Assembly (NCBI GenBank): GCA_963682055.1
Contig: OY821746.1
Location: 29,702,481 to 29,766,480 of the forward strand
Length of the DNA stretch: 64,000 bases
Direction: 5' to 3'
Source of the DNA: Primula veris
Taxonomy: Eukaryota > Streptophyta > Magnoliopsida > Ericales > Primulaceae
In this document: positions 10,950-20,710 of the stretch, piece by piece
Position numbering within the stretch: the first letter of the stretch is position 1
Layout of the letters: every line of letters begins with the position of its first letter
Notes under the pieces: generated by a model
What the model saw: only the letters and a program-made list of their open reading frames with translations
What the model was told of the DNA's origin: nothing
Databases searched by the model: none
Position numbers and translations under genes: made by a program

Positions 10950-12870
10950 ATAACCTACAGTTTACAAAATAATAAAATATGCTTCTTCAGTTTTGAAACA
11001 TACCTGACTCACCTGACACATTTTCGGCTGTCACATTCCTCTTATGATAAAATTGCGGCGTTTTTAGGGTTTCTAAATAAAACAGGCTATAAAATCAATC
11101 TAAATGTAAAACAATAAAACATTTTTTTCTTCCGTGCTGCTACTTCTTTTTCTCTCTCTAAACATTTAATAATACAAATTTGATTATTGTATATACTTGT
11201 ACTTATTGTTTGTCACAGATATATAGATATATATATATATAGAGAGAGAAACTTAGAGAAACCTTGTTGATCGTGTCTGGACGATGGTGAGGAAATTTGA
11301 TGAGCCATAGAAATACAAGCCCCTTTGTTAGCAAATGTACAATGGAAGGCGACCTTAATTGGAAGTCTAAGATGATACTGAGCACATCCTCGGGGTTAGA
11401 ATTGTAGGTGGAGATCACAGGCAAAAAAAATAATACTCTTCTATCCTCACCGTTCACCTAGAGACAATTGAGGGACGATCAGGGACTCTAGCAATCGAGT
11501 CTTTTTTTGTTGATGCGCCTGAAGGTAATACGAAATACGAAACAGGTTACTTTGTTGAGGCTTTGATCAACTACAAGTTTACATCCTCAAGTCTTTGTTT
11601 GCTCTAGCTGAGACAATGGCTATTTGGATGGATTCTAATTGAGTTGGTGAGTCTGCGACATCTACATGTAGCCGTTTTGCAATGTTTTGAGTTAATTGAG
11701 AAGCTTGTAGACTAAAAACCTGCCATTTCCTCGGAATTAAACCTTGTTGTCGCTTATGTTCCTATTTTCTTGTATGTGGTTTGTCGTAAAATACTGTTTG
11801 TATTTGACTTTGTATCTATTAGAAGTTATGCTCACCGGAGAGGTTTGTGTTGTAGGTCAATGCTCAGTTGCAACAGTGCCATTATGAAAACGAATGTAAA
11901 AGTTGTGCTCTTTTTTCAAAAAAAAAAAAAAAACTTATTGTTTGGCCTATGCTGTTAATTGAAATAGGGTTAAATGTACTATACGTAAAAATAAAAAAAA
12001 TAAAAATAGTAATGCATATCACCTCCCTTCCTTATTGCAAGGGTTTTCTCCTAAAAATTGGAATGTATCTGGTCCTTAGAAACCTTACGAATAATTTTCA
12101 TACAAAATATTCCTTGTATACAAGGAATTTAAAACTTTCCTATATTTAGATTACTCATTAATTTTCACAAATTGAAATAAGATTTTGTAGATCAGTTAAA
12201 TCCGAAATTTATTTTCATCAAGTAATTTTTTTTTGGTGTTCTCCACTCCAATTTAGATGTAGTTTAATTTTTCATTTTTATTTAACCTTTTTTATACAAT
12301 TGAAAGAGAATGAATTTTTCAAGTTGAACTAATGTAAAAAAAACTCACCTTTATTGTTTTTTTATAATGCTGTTTTTTACACGGTTATAAACCACAATGT
12401 ACGTAGTTGAAAATTTATATTGAAAGAAATAAGTTAATACAAAAAATGATACTTCTATATTTAGTTATTATAGAAAAATCGATAAGAAAGCTGAAAAATT
12501 GTATAAACCAAAATGGTTCCTTACAACATGTAAAATTGTTAGACTTGAGATATATCGTAATTAGATTAAACTCATTTATATAATTTTGATAAAGAGATCT
12601 CCGATCATTTGTTAACTGTATTAATTAACCTATTGTTTCTACATCTGAGAGTTTTAATGTTTACCTTTAGATATTTATTTACTAATATGGAGTTTCGGAA
12701 AAAACAGGTGGGGCACTGATTGCTTGATTAATCTCACATTAGTTTGGTCCGCGACAAATCTAGCCGGTCTATTCATCACATGTCAAAACAGGTAAATACA
12801 ATTGTGAGTTCCGCATTATTTACTCATCTTCCTTTTATTACCATTCAAAAAACTAAGTACCTTTCTTTGA
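10950..12870. repeat. Dispersed repeat family F1, interrupted member
   Basis: 10,950-11,212 and 12,541-12,870 align with 2,030-2,322 and 2,430-2,775 in the right arm of the palindrome. 11,945-11,975 aligns with 2,321-2,346. The PYL retropseudogene splits the family member at 11,213. A further unassigned insertion lies between about 11,980 and 12,540 and includes a perfect 20-bp palindrome near 12,107-12,126. A short tandem duplication of about 75 bp (GTAGTTGTATTTT...) lies near 12,880-12,990 and is specific to the X lineage. No coding function is seen. Confidence 0.7.
11213..11933 (+). pseudogene. PYL: PYR/PYL/RCAR ABA receptor processed retropseudogene, copy 1
   Basis: On the plus strand, across three frames, the sequence encodes recognisable abscisic-acid receptor segments. 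They are TMVRKFDEP-stop-KYKPL, FVSKCTMEGDL, GVRIVGGDHR, SSILTVHLETIEGRSGTLAI, ESFFVDAPEGNTKYET, GYFVEALINYKF and, after a frameshift, LKSLFALAETMA. These follow the family order up to the C-terminal helix. The EGNTK...FVEAL wording suggests the PYL7-10 group. The N-terminal part is missing. Coding similarity ends near 11,642. About 275 bp of 3'-UTR-like sequence and a run of 16 A (11,918-11,933) follow. A 12-bp duplication, ACTTATTGTTTG, flanks the copy (11,201-11,212 and 11,933-11,944). The segment is intronless. Together these mark a 5'-truncated, LINE-mediated mRNA retrocopy that is not functional. Confidence 0.93.
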
Positions 12871-13170
12871 GGTTGTTAATTTGTAGTTGTATTTTTTTTT
12901 AGAGTTAGACGATATTTATTAGTATTATTTGGTTTTCATAAAAAGAAAAACTTTGTAGTTGTATTTTTTTTTAGAGTTGATGATATTTATTAGTATTAGT
13001 ACGCACTTTTTGCTTTTGTTATATATTACTCCAACCAGTTCCTTCTTGGTTAATCATTTTGGCAGAACCGAAACATAAGGGAAACCATATTACAGTGATA
13101 TATATATACATACATATGATATATATATATACATACATATGATATATATATGTATATATATATGATATAT

Positions 13171-13485
13171 TGATCAGATCTAGAGCTATGCTTGTTATAT
13201 TAGAAATAAAACCCCCACAACAGTAGAAATATAAAAGGAAAAGAAAATTGGCAAAACTGCAACTTTAATTAAATAATCAATGAAATGCTACAATCTCTAA
13301 CTGCTAGCTTTAATCAACCTTAAAGTTTAGCTTGATAGCTTTGTTCTGGGTATCTAACTCAGAAAAATAACTAATCCTATTAATATTAGAATTATAACCA
13401 AACTGCTCTTAATTCAAAAAGGAGTATTACGTTGAATAAGCTTAAACCTAATACTAATTTAACTTAGGTGTATCCTCATGGATCA
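13171..13485 (-). repeat. 3' LTR, copy 1
   Basis: 315 bp with TG...CA ends. Relative to the 5' LTR it has a 22-bp deletion after AACTCAG and many substitutions, so the insertion is old. The third copy (57,921-58,257) retains the 22 bp, so the deletion is specific to X. Confidence 0.88.
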
Positions 13486-13489
13486 CGAC

Positions 13490-15242
13490 TCCCCTCTCAA
13501 GAGCGATGAGCTCCTGCTCAAGCTAAAAGAATATTCGAAAACGCTGTAACGGCCATCTCCTTACTGTTTGACTTCACGTTCATGGGAAATTGATCAGGTC
13601 TCCCGACTCGATATGATCCAATATCTCACTTACTTGTAGCTTATGTCCTCATCTCAACGATGCAATATGATATCAATGGATCTTCTCTCTCCATCTCTTC
13701 GACGAACCGAACCATTAACACCATGTATCGAGCACCATTGTTGACCATCCACTTTACTTGATTAATTATGACTAATGGATCATGTAAAATCGGTTTCTTA
13801 CATTCATAAATCTGAAAGTCTTCCCCATCTTTTCGTAACCGGTAATACCGCTGCTTAAGAAACAAAACTGCATCACAATCCCATAAATAGGGCACTCCGA
13901 CAATAACTTGACAAATATCCAACGGAACCATCTCACACAATATTGTATCCACAAACTTTTCCGTAATAGCAAACTTAAAAGTACACTACTTGGTAATCTA
14001 CAAGCTAGCATGTTTCTTTAACCAGCCAAGTCCATATGGCTTAGGATGTGTTGTTGTAACTAATCCCAATCGTTCCACCTCCGTATCAGAAATTAAGTTT
14101 TTTTGACTGCCTAGATCAAGAATGGAATTAACAACACTATTTTTCACAAGAATCTTCACATGAAATAGCTCATCCCGCTTATCCGCAAGACTCGAGGATG
14201 TAGTCTCCTTGCACATAAAAGACAAGGTTGGGTCTAGTTTATCCACTTGCTCGAGTTTAGTAGCATTATCAAATCAAGATCTTGTTTTGTTCTTATTTCG
14301 CAAATGCTTAGGTACCAAATCTGGATACAACTTCCAACACCCATCCTTAGTATGACCGTCTTTGTTGCAATGATCACAATCAACGCCTTTAAATACCTTG
14401 GATGGCTTCTTTAACTCATTCTCAATTGTTTCCGATTTGGGCTACAACCTATTCTTTGTCAATGTTACTAGAACTTCTTTCATGTTCCTCCCTTCAAGGG
14501 CAAAGACTTTCACCGTGGCCTGCTCAATCGTCTCCACTTCAAATATAGTTAACTCATTTCGTAAAGACTTTAACAAACCACCAGTGTATTTCACGAACAC
14601 ATCTTGCTGATTAACAACAACATCAAGCGCCAAAACTTGATTGTGAAAATCAGTCGTATATTCTTAAACAGACTGTCCATGTCTTTGGTGCAAGTGTTGC
14701 CACTTGTATCAACGCTCACAACCCACCGGATAAACCTGTTTCTTCACCAACTCCTTGAAGTCCTTCCATGTAATTGTCACCACGTCAAACCATCTGGTTT
14801 ATGATTTCCACCACGTGAGAGCATAACTTGAGAATTTCAAAGATGTTGTAGAAAGTTTATCCTTATTAGAGTAACAATAAACGCCAAAATAGATGTCTAA
14901 GCAATCCAGCCAATTATCCAGCATAACTACATCGACCAAGCCATCATAAACAGGAATTTCCACTTTGAAGTCAACAAACAGATTGCGTAGAGGATCGCGA
15001 GTATCTTTCTTCATCGAAACTGCAATTCCCTCCGCGTCTTCCTTATCTCCAGGAAAACCAAGGTTCTTCACCTTGTCGTCGACCTCTGGAGTCTTTTTCC
15101 CATCTCCATAAACAGATGTTCCGCTCAACTTTGCTAGGATCGCATCAAGCGTGGACTGCATACCCGTGAATCATGTTATCAGTTCTTTGACTTTTCCCTC
15201 CAAGTTCTTGAAACGCTCCTCTGTCTGAAGGTTGTCACCCAT
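13490..15242 (-). pseudogene. Broken gag-protease ORF, copy 1
   Basis: Reading would start at the Met at 15,242 (MGDNLQTEERFKNLEGKV, a coiled-coil-like start). A retrotransposon-gag domain follows around 14,780-15,040 (KVEIPVYDG... to SYALTWWKS). A CCHC zinc knuckle lies at 14,337-14,378 (CDHCNKDGHTKDGC). A retropepsin-like domain lies at about 13,790-14,245, with VNSILDLGSQKNLIS at the active-site position and a downstream VIVGVPYLWDCDAV. The usual D-S/T-G triad reads D-L-G here. In-frame stops and frameshifts break the ORF several times (for example around 14,780, 14,640, 14,250 and 14,000). No polymerase domains follow. The nucleic-acid-binding knuckle itself is intact. Confidence 0.88.
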
Positions 15243-15381
15243 TGGTAATTTGGTTTGCTAGTTTAAACCCTGATGTTTTTCTAACCCAGTCACAAGTTTT
15301 GCTCCAGATTGCACAACTGAATTGCACGTACAGACCATACACCACACACACCCGAAGATCGAACTTGAATCTGATACCACT

Positions 15382-15718
15382 TGATCATATTTAGAGCTAT
15401 GCTTGTTATATTATAAATAAAACACCCAAAACAGTAGTAATATAAAAGGAAAAGAAACTTGGCGAAACTGCAAGTTTGATTATATAATCAATGAACCGTT
15501 ACAATATCTAACTGATAGTTTTAATCAACCTTAAAGTCTACTTTGATAACTTTTTTCTGGCTATCTAACTCAGGAAAAGCCTGAGGTATTTATAGGAAAA
15601 TAACTAATTTTATTCATATTATGATTATAACCAAACTGCTCCTAATTCAACAAGTAGTATTAGTTTGACTAAATCTAATCATAATACTAATTTAACTAAG
15701 AGGTATCCTCCTGGATCA
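15382..15718 (-). repeat. 5' LTR, copy 1
   Basis: 337 bp with the same termini as the 3' LTR. The adjacent primer-binding site on its internal side fixes the orientation as minus strand. Confidence 0.88.
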
Positions 15719-15778
15719 TATATACATACATATGATATATATATATACACACACACATATGATATATATACATACATA

Positions 15779-15826
<48 letters not shown>

Positions 15827-15841
15827 GATATATATATAATC
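15719..15841. repeat. TA/TACA microsatellite with ATATGATATA motifs
   Basis: A compound microsatellite of TA runs, CATACATATG motifs and a CACACA stretch. The same type of sequence occurs left of the LTR element (13,098-13,170), so the element probably inserted into one array. Confidence 0.9.
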
Positions 15842-16610
15842 CAACTCAAAATTTTTGAGGCTGCCAAATTTTGTCATTTTTTTTTTTCTGAAAATGCCGC
15901 CATTCTATTTCTTTAATTACTCATATACATAAAACTATTTGACATTTTCTCAGCATCCATGAGACCGATTAATTGCATCGCTGGTATGGTTTCGTTAGAA
16001 TTTAAGTGTATCGAACCCGATACGACCTTAGAGTTTAGATCATTACCCCTATTCTTCAAAGCAAAAGGGTCAAGAACATATAATTTTTGGTGAGTATCAA
16101 CAAAAAAATACTTGTTTTTCTCTAAGCTAGTGTATTTTCCGTTCGCAAAGTTGAGCCCAGGTGATTTTCGCTGAGAATCCACACCCACATCACTGTTCTT
16201 CCCAAAATAGTTGTATTTCTCGAAGAAGTCTACGAATTTCAGTGTCCGGTCTCATGGAAATAGAACAGGGATGTGGGTGTGGATTATCTGCGAAAATCAT
16301 CTGGGCTCAACTTTGCGAAAGGCAAATACACTAGCTTAGAGAAAAACAAGTATTTTTTTTGTTGATTCTCACCAAAAATCATCTGTTCTTGACCCTTTTG
16401 CCTTGAAGAATAGGGGTATTGATCTAAACGCTAAGTTATCGGGTTCGATAAACTTAAATTCTAACGAAATCATTCCAGCGATGCAATTAATCGGCTTCAT
16501 GGATGCTGGGAAGAGGTCAAATAGTATGATGTACATGTGTAATTAGTGAAATAGCGTGGGGGATTTTCAGAAAAAAGGGACAAATTTTGCAGCCTCAAAA
16601 TCTTGAGTTG
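15842..16610. mobile_element. EMF1-carrying foldback element in a TA microsatellite, copy 1
   Basis: Two inverted arms (15,842-16,199 and 16,263-16,610, about 350 bp each) surround a loop of about 63 bp. The outer ends read CAACTCAA...TTTTGAGGCTGC. Both ends abut TA repeats (15,719-15,841 and 16,614-16,630). The inner two-thirds of each arm is EMF1-like coding sequence, minus strand in the left arm and plus strand in the right. The outer ~100 bp resembles 20,600-20,700, which also sits next to a TA microsatellite. It could be a TIR element that captured a gene fragment, or an inverted duplication within the EMF1 relic. It is absent from the third array copy. Confidence 0.7.
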
Positions 16611-16864
16611 GCGCATATATATATATATATCACAGTGTTGAGATCAGATGGGTTTCCATGAGATCGGACACTGAAATCCACAGACTTCTTCACGAAACTA
16701 CTGTAATTCTCATTCCCCAATTTAAGAGCCGATGATTTATTGAGAGACTCGACACCAAACACCCTGTTTGAATTCTCAAAACTTTGAAAGTTTCCGTTGA
16801 CTAAGTTGAGATCAAGGCCTTTAGCCATTTTTCCATTACTTGACCCTTCAGGTACTTGAGAATT

Positions 16865-17154
16865 CAAGGAAGTAAGTTTGCAATTGAGGTGTATCTGCTT
16901 CTAAACTAGCCTATCTTAGGTGATAATTTAATGTAGTTTAATTAACGACTATTAGAGAATGTTCGGTTGTAAGGGACACCTGATCGATTTCTCTACTATT
17001 AGTTCGGTTTCATTTTATTGGGGTTTAATTACCTTTTTTAATGTATGGTTCCGTGGATTCTAGTCCTTTGTAAAGAATACGGGGAATCCGATTTTTATCT
17101 ATTCATCATGAATGAAATTTATTTCTTTGCTTAAAAATAAGGTACTTGAGAATT
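16865..17154 (+). mobile_element. Retroposed insertion in EMF1 exon with 14-bp TSD, copy 1
   Basis: The perfect 14-mer GGTACTTGAGAATT occurs at 16,851-16,864 and 17,141-17,154. Removing one copy and the DNA between restores the EMF1 reading ASKFALNSQVPEG. The insert of about 276 bp ends in an A-rich TTAAAAATAA directly before the right repeat, and an AATGAAATT-type signal lies upstream. This fits a 5'-truncated retrocopy of an unidentified transcript, or a SINE. I do not recognise its source. Confidence 0.65.
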
Positions 17155-17181
17155 AAGTGCAAACTTACTCGCTTGGGGTGT

Positions 17182-17837
17182 GTAATTTTGAGGAAAATTT
17201 GCGTTGTTTGCAAAAATAGAGTATCTAGCTTCTGGAGGAGAGAAACTACTACCAGTATTATCATTTATCCACTGTTTATTTTGGTAGTTACCATTTTCAA
17301 TAGACACGTAACAGGGATATTTTACTCTACCATCTCGAGTACCTTGGCTGTTTGATAAAGAATTACATCTAACAAAAACAGATTTTTTTCCCTTCCAATT
17401 TATTCATATTAGCATGGGCTTCACTGATAACCATCGGTTGTAATTGATCACTTAATTTAACAGCTTTTGTTTGGAAAATTTGCTTTCTCATATTGTGGCG
17501 TTCTACTGGATAGGAGAAAGCAATTAGAGAAAGAAAATTTTCTAAACAACAACTGTTAAATTAAGTGATCAATTAGAACCAATGAATATCAATGAAGCCC
17601 GTGCTAATATGGGTAATTGGAAGGGGGAAAATCTGCTTTTGTTAGATGTAATTCTTTGACAAACAACCAAGGTACTTGAGTTGGTATAGAGTAAATTATC
17701 CTCGTTACGTGTCTATTGAAAATGGTAACTACCAAAATAAACAGTGGAGAAATGATAATACTGGTAGTAGTTTCTCTCCTCCAGAAGCTTGGTATTCTAT
17801 TTTTGCAAACAACACAAATTTTCCTCAAAATCACAAG
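17182..17837. repeat. EMF1 hairpin A: ~305-bp inverted arms, 37-bp loop, copy 1
   Basis: 17,182-17,489 is repeated inverted at 17,527-17,837 with few mismatches, around the loop 17,490-17,526. Both arms are the EMF1-like stretch (IENGNYQNKQW...SSFSPPEA). A transcript from either strand would fold into a long near-perfect stem. It is not at element termini and no TSD is seen. Confidence 0.88.
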
Positions 17838-17987
17838 AACGAAATAACGGGAAAATAAAATTTGAGTCGACGGGTGCAACTAGAATGCATAGGAATGGGT
17901 TACTTAAATTTAAGTAATCCATTCCCATGCATTCTAGTTGCACCCATCGACTCGAATTTTCTTTTCCCGTTATTTCGTTCTTGTATG
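17831..17987. repeat. EMF1 palindrome B: ~78-bp arms, no loop, copy 1
   Basis: Centred on CTTAAATTTAAG (centre between 17,908 and 17,909), the two arms are near-perfect reverse complements. They carry EMF1-like sequence from the KNEITGKENSSRW region. It immediately adjoins hairpin A, so the exon is folded back twice. Confidence 0.88.
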
Positions 17988-18135
17988 ACAAATTCCTTTC
18001 GTACTCCTCTAAGCGCCTTTCGTAGCTGATGCTTGGCCATAAGTTCAGCTATTTCCATCGCTTCGTCATCTCCTTTGTTTTGATATTTGTTTCTGGGTTT
18101 GCTGTTGAGAACTTGAGATTAACAGAAAGATTCTG

Positions 18136-18657
18136 AAAAAGGTAAAACGTAACTTATTAATCTCCGACTACCTTCAACACTGAAGGAAAGAAATGTAAGG
18201 TATAAACATGGTTTCAACGAAAATAACTAGCAAATTTTTCTGTGGTATTATTATTAGTTATTACAACTTTATCATATGTCACAACCAAATCATGAGTCGA
18301 CAAAGATCACTCATGAAAGCATTGTTTCCTGAAAATAAAACTGTTAAAACAAAAATTAATGTCCATCGGAACTCCAGGAAACTGCATATCTGCTGTTGTA
18401 ATATGTTGTTTTACAACAAGTCCTAGACCATATATTGACTAGTCTAGATTCTAGAATGGTAGAAGTATGAAATATATCGAGGGAGAGAGTTTTTCAATCA
18501 ATAAAATATTTATTTATTTATGGATTAGGGACAAAATGGACATTATAAAATGTTGTAGAAATGTAGCAAATACGATATCCTCCCTATAGGGGATAAAGAT
18601 AGAGTAACGGATAGAAACTCAAAAAGTTCTACAACAAAAAATAAACCTGGAATAGAC
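18136..18657. other. Sequence upstream of the EMF1 relic, possible intron
   Basis: On the minus strand this DNA lies upstream of the acceptor-like CAG at 18,133-18,135 and could be intron or 5' flank of the EMF1 relic. I see no further EMF1 motifs. The plus-strand short ORF here is not gene-like. It ends at the edge of the older duplication. Confidence 0.4.
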
Positions 18658-19372
18658 AACTTCTGCCCATCGTGCTATAGGAGTTGACACGAAAAAATTA
18701 ACGGACGGATTAATCTGTAAGATTTAATAAGTGAAGCAAAATATTTATTTTCTGTGAGGAAAACGAATATGCCATCCCAGATAAAAGTTCTCAACTCCAT
18801 ACCTTATGTTTTAAAACAATAAACTTAATTGACATGTGACAATTGACATAGATAGTGCCACATGCATAACTGTATAACTATCTAAGCTTATATAAGTATA
18901 TAACAAGCACATATAAATTACCGACTTTGCTTTTGACATGATGACTAGTTTTGTTTAACATTATAATTTAATTAAGGAAGCCAAACTTTGTGATATTCTG
19001 CTACACTTCCAAATAAGGAAACCACACCTAAATATTGCATGCAAAATAAAAATAAAAAAGATTTTTGAGAAACAAACTGGAAGGACAAGAAGTTCCAATG
19101 GTAGCACAGACAGATATATCCATGACCAAACCTCGGCAAACAAAACATGAATTACGGTATTCTTTCAAACCGAATAAAGCACCGGCCCACAAAAGAGACA
19201 ATTACAAGACAGACATTGTGCCAAGCCTACAAAATCGATTTTTTTAAGCTGAAACAATTCCTAAAAACCAATGTTTAATGTACATATGCGTACCAATTCT
19301 CGATGATGCTGGACGGTTCCTTTTCCATACCGTGGAACGGCATTTTGTATATCACGTATAGGCAGTGGCGGA

Positions 19373-19388
19373 TCCAGGTTTTTTTTTA
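19373..19388 (+). mobile_element. Terminus-like motif of a DNA transposon
   Basis: CAGTGGCGGATCCAGG resembles the CAGNGGCGGA(G/T)CCAGG ends found on many degenerate plant DNA transposons. A matching opposite end is not evident; the element would extend right from here. Also at 41,690-41,705. Confidence 0.3.
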
Positions 19389-19772
19389 TAAGGGGCACAA
19401 TCGATTAATGAAAACGACGAAGAAAAATCTACAAGAGGAAATATAGAAAAAAAAGGTTGATAAAATTGACTATAAAATCTCAAAAATTCTGATCAGAAAC
19501 GAGAAAGCCAAAAAAAAAAAATGAAAAACCTAAATATCTATAAAAAAAAATAGTAGCTTGCAAGGTGTTTGTGGGGTGAGGAGTTCCTAAGATGGACATA
19601 GAGAAGAACATAGGTGGAGATGCGATGTGTGTAAATATCCATTACATGTTGCATTTCAAATGTGTACACAGCAAGAAGAGAGAAAAACATGGAGTTAAAA
19701 AGGAATATAAAAAAAATAAAGAAATAAGTAAATGGCAGTTCAGTAATAAATAGAATATCCAGGGGTATTTTG

Positions 19773-20048
19773 CTAAATTTTACTGAAAAATTTGGGAGGG
19801 CATGTGCCACCGAGCATGGTATTCCACTGTGGCACTGGAGGGCAATTTAAGGGTTTATTTTTATTTTTGATCATATTTGATTTTTCCTCTTCTACTGGTA
19901 TAAGTGACTTAGAACTTGTATAATAAGGGTTCGTTTCGGAATTTTCATACATGTGATGTGCTGGTCTTGGAACCACTTCTTCAGTAGCAGCAAAATGGTA
20001 TTTCTTAAGGAGACAGTAGAAGAGTAGTGATAATGTTAACTCGATCAA
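19773..20048 (-). other. Coding-like open stretch, unidentified
   Basis: The minus-strand frame is open for 91 codons. The middle part (AATEEVVPRPAHHMYENSE to NCPPVPQWNTMLGG) is less AT-driven than the neighbouring shadows and reads like a real peptide. I do not recognise the family, and no start, splice or promoter context supports an intact gene. It may be a captured exon. Identical at 42,090-42,365. Confidence 0.3.
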
Positions 20049-20520
20049 ATGTGACCAATAGGTTCAATACAATGCTAAAGGTAGCTATTTTTTTTATAAG
20101 CAATGTTAAGGTAGCTTGATTATAGGAACATTTGAATTATTGAGTATTGGACGGAGACATATTGGTAAGCAAAAGGTAGGAAAAGTGATATTCATCTAGG
20201 ATTTTTTTTTTTTTTTTAAAACATGATTTTATTAAAAAAATTAAACTAAGTGCTAGATACACTGTATAACTCAATATAAAAAGATATACATAGATATACT
20301 ATACGTGAGTTACTATAATTTAAGATCTCCTTTGGTTGCAATATTAGTAGTACTGAGACTATCAATACTTTCAGACTAATGACGGGATTATAAATGAATG
20401 TGAGATTAATAGTACCTACATGAATTACCAATGAAGTGTTTGCTTGATTTTTATTGGAATTGTACTATTTTACAAATTTACATTTATACCCATAATAATA
20501 AAACTAGCAAAATCCATAAA

Positions 20521-20548
20521 TATGTATATATATATATATATATATTGT

Positions 20549-20581
<33 letters not shown>
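20521..20581. repeat. (TA)n microsatellite
   Basis: Interrupted TA array (TTGTGTT in the middle). The second copy at 42,839-42,926 is about 27 bp longer, one of the few length differences between the recent repeats. Confidence 0.9.
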
Positions 20582-20582
<1 letters not shown>

Positions 20583-20597
20583 TACTATTAATATAAG

Positions 20598-20710
20598 CAA
20601 ACTCAAGAAAAGTTGAGTCTGCCCAATTTTGTCCAATTTTTTCAAAAATACCCTCACCTCATTCTATTTTAATAATTACCAATATACATAATCTAATTAA
20701 TTAACTATTT
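20598..20710 (+). mobile_element. Terminus of the CAACTCAA element family beside a TA array
   Basis: AAACTCAAGAAAAGTTGAGT, followed by CTGCCCAATTTTGTCC and a T-rich run, resembles the outer 100 bp of the EMF1 foldback at 15,842. Both lie beside TA microsatellites. The opposite end is not found. Second copy about 42,943-43,055. Confidence 0.45.

Larger units (their letters stand above)
13171..15718 (-). mobile_element. Non-autonomous gag-protease LTR retrotransposon, copy 1
   Basis: The element reads on the minus strand. Its LTRs at 15,382-15,718 (5') and 13,171-13,485 (3') both run TGATC...GATCA. A primer-binding site TGGTATCAGA (initiator-Met tRNA type) lies at 15,370-15,379, two bases from the 5' LTR. 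A purine-rich tract (GAGAGGGGAG) precedes the 3' LTR. The internal part is about 1.9 kb and holds only gag, zinc knuckle and a retropepsin-like domain. Reverse transcriptase, RNase H and integrase are absent. It is inserted in a TA-rich microsatellite; the flanking TATAT could be the 5-bp TSD, but the repeat context makes that ambiguous. The protein order fits Ty3/gypsy, comparable to the TR-GAG type of non-autonomous elements. Confidence 0.9.
15900..18132 (-). pseudogene. EMF1: EMF1-like pseudogene with internal inverted duplications, copy 1
   Basis: On the minus strand from 18,132 downward, segments follow the order of the plant floral repressor EMBRYONIC FLOWER 1, a Polycomb-associated protein. 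They are NKGDDEAMEIAELMAKHQ (about 18,025-18,070; Arabidopsis EMF1 has PMEIVELMAKNQYERCL as I recall it), SIENGNYQNKQWINDNTGSS (17,182-17,480), GSSNGKMAKGLDLNLVNG through FVKKSVDFSVRSHGNP (16,640-16,872), and DVGVDSQRKSPGLNFANG through NETIPAMQLIGLMDA (15,913-16,199). A splice-acceptor-like pyrimidine tract plus CAG lies at 18,133-18,135. The relic is broken by frameshifts, stops, a 290-bp insertion (16,865-17,154), a foldback element and inverted copies of its own exon on the plus strand (17,527-17,908 and 16,263-16,545). It cannot encode a working protein. Confidence 0.82.
3583..18657. repeat. Older duplication unit X (L_X + R_X)
   Basis: This unit is paralogous to 46,156-62,398 (unit Y), with many substitutions and large indels, so the duplication is old. 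Homology begins at the GTACCGGG near 3583 (equivalent to 23,823 and 46,156). It ends after AATAGAC at 18,657 (equivalent to 62,398). X lacks three Y-type insertions: the foldback element at 28,206, the LINE piece at 29,618 and the 1.09 kb segment at 30,740. It keeps an EMF1 foldback that Y has lost. Unit length is about 15.1 kb in X and 16.2 kb in Y. Confidence 0.85.

Noticed and set aside
11203..11457. 84-codon minus-strand ORF, repeated at 33,519
   Set aside because: It is the antisense shadow of the PYL retropseudogene; the plus strand carries the recognisable family motifs.
13641..13952. Intact 103-codon gene identical in two copies
   Set aside because: It is the C-terminal part of the retrotransposon protease region; identity reflects the recent segmental duplication.
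15679..15867. ORF of alternating Tyr/Ile residues, also at 37,996 and 60,233
   Set aside because: It is translation of TA/TACA microsatellite.
18208..18426. 72-codon plus-strand ORF kept in all three copies
   Set aside because: Conservation reflects duplication; it overlaps the upstream flank of the minus-strand EMF1 relic and has no family resemblance.
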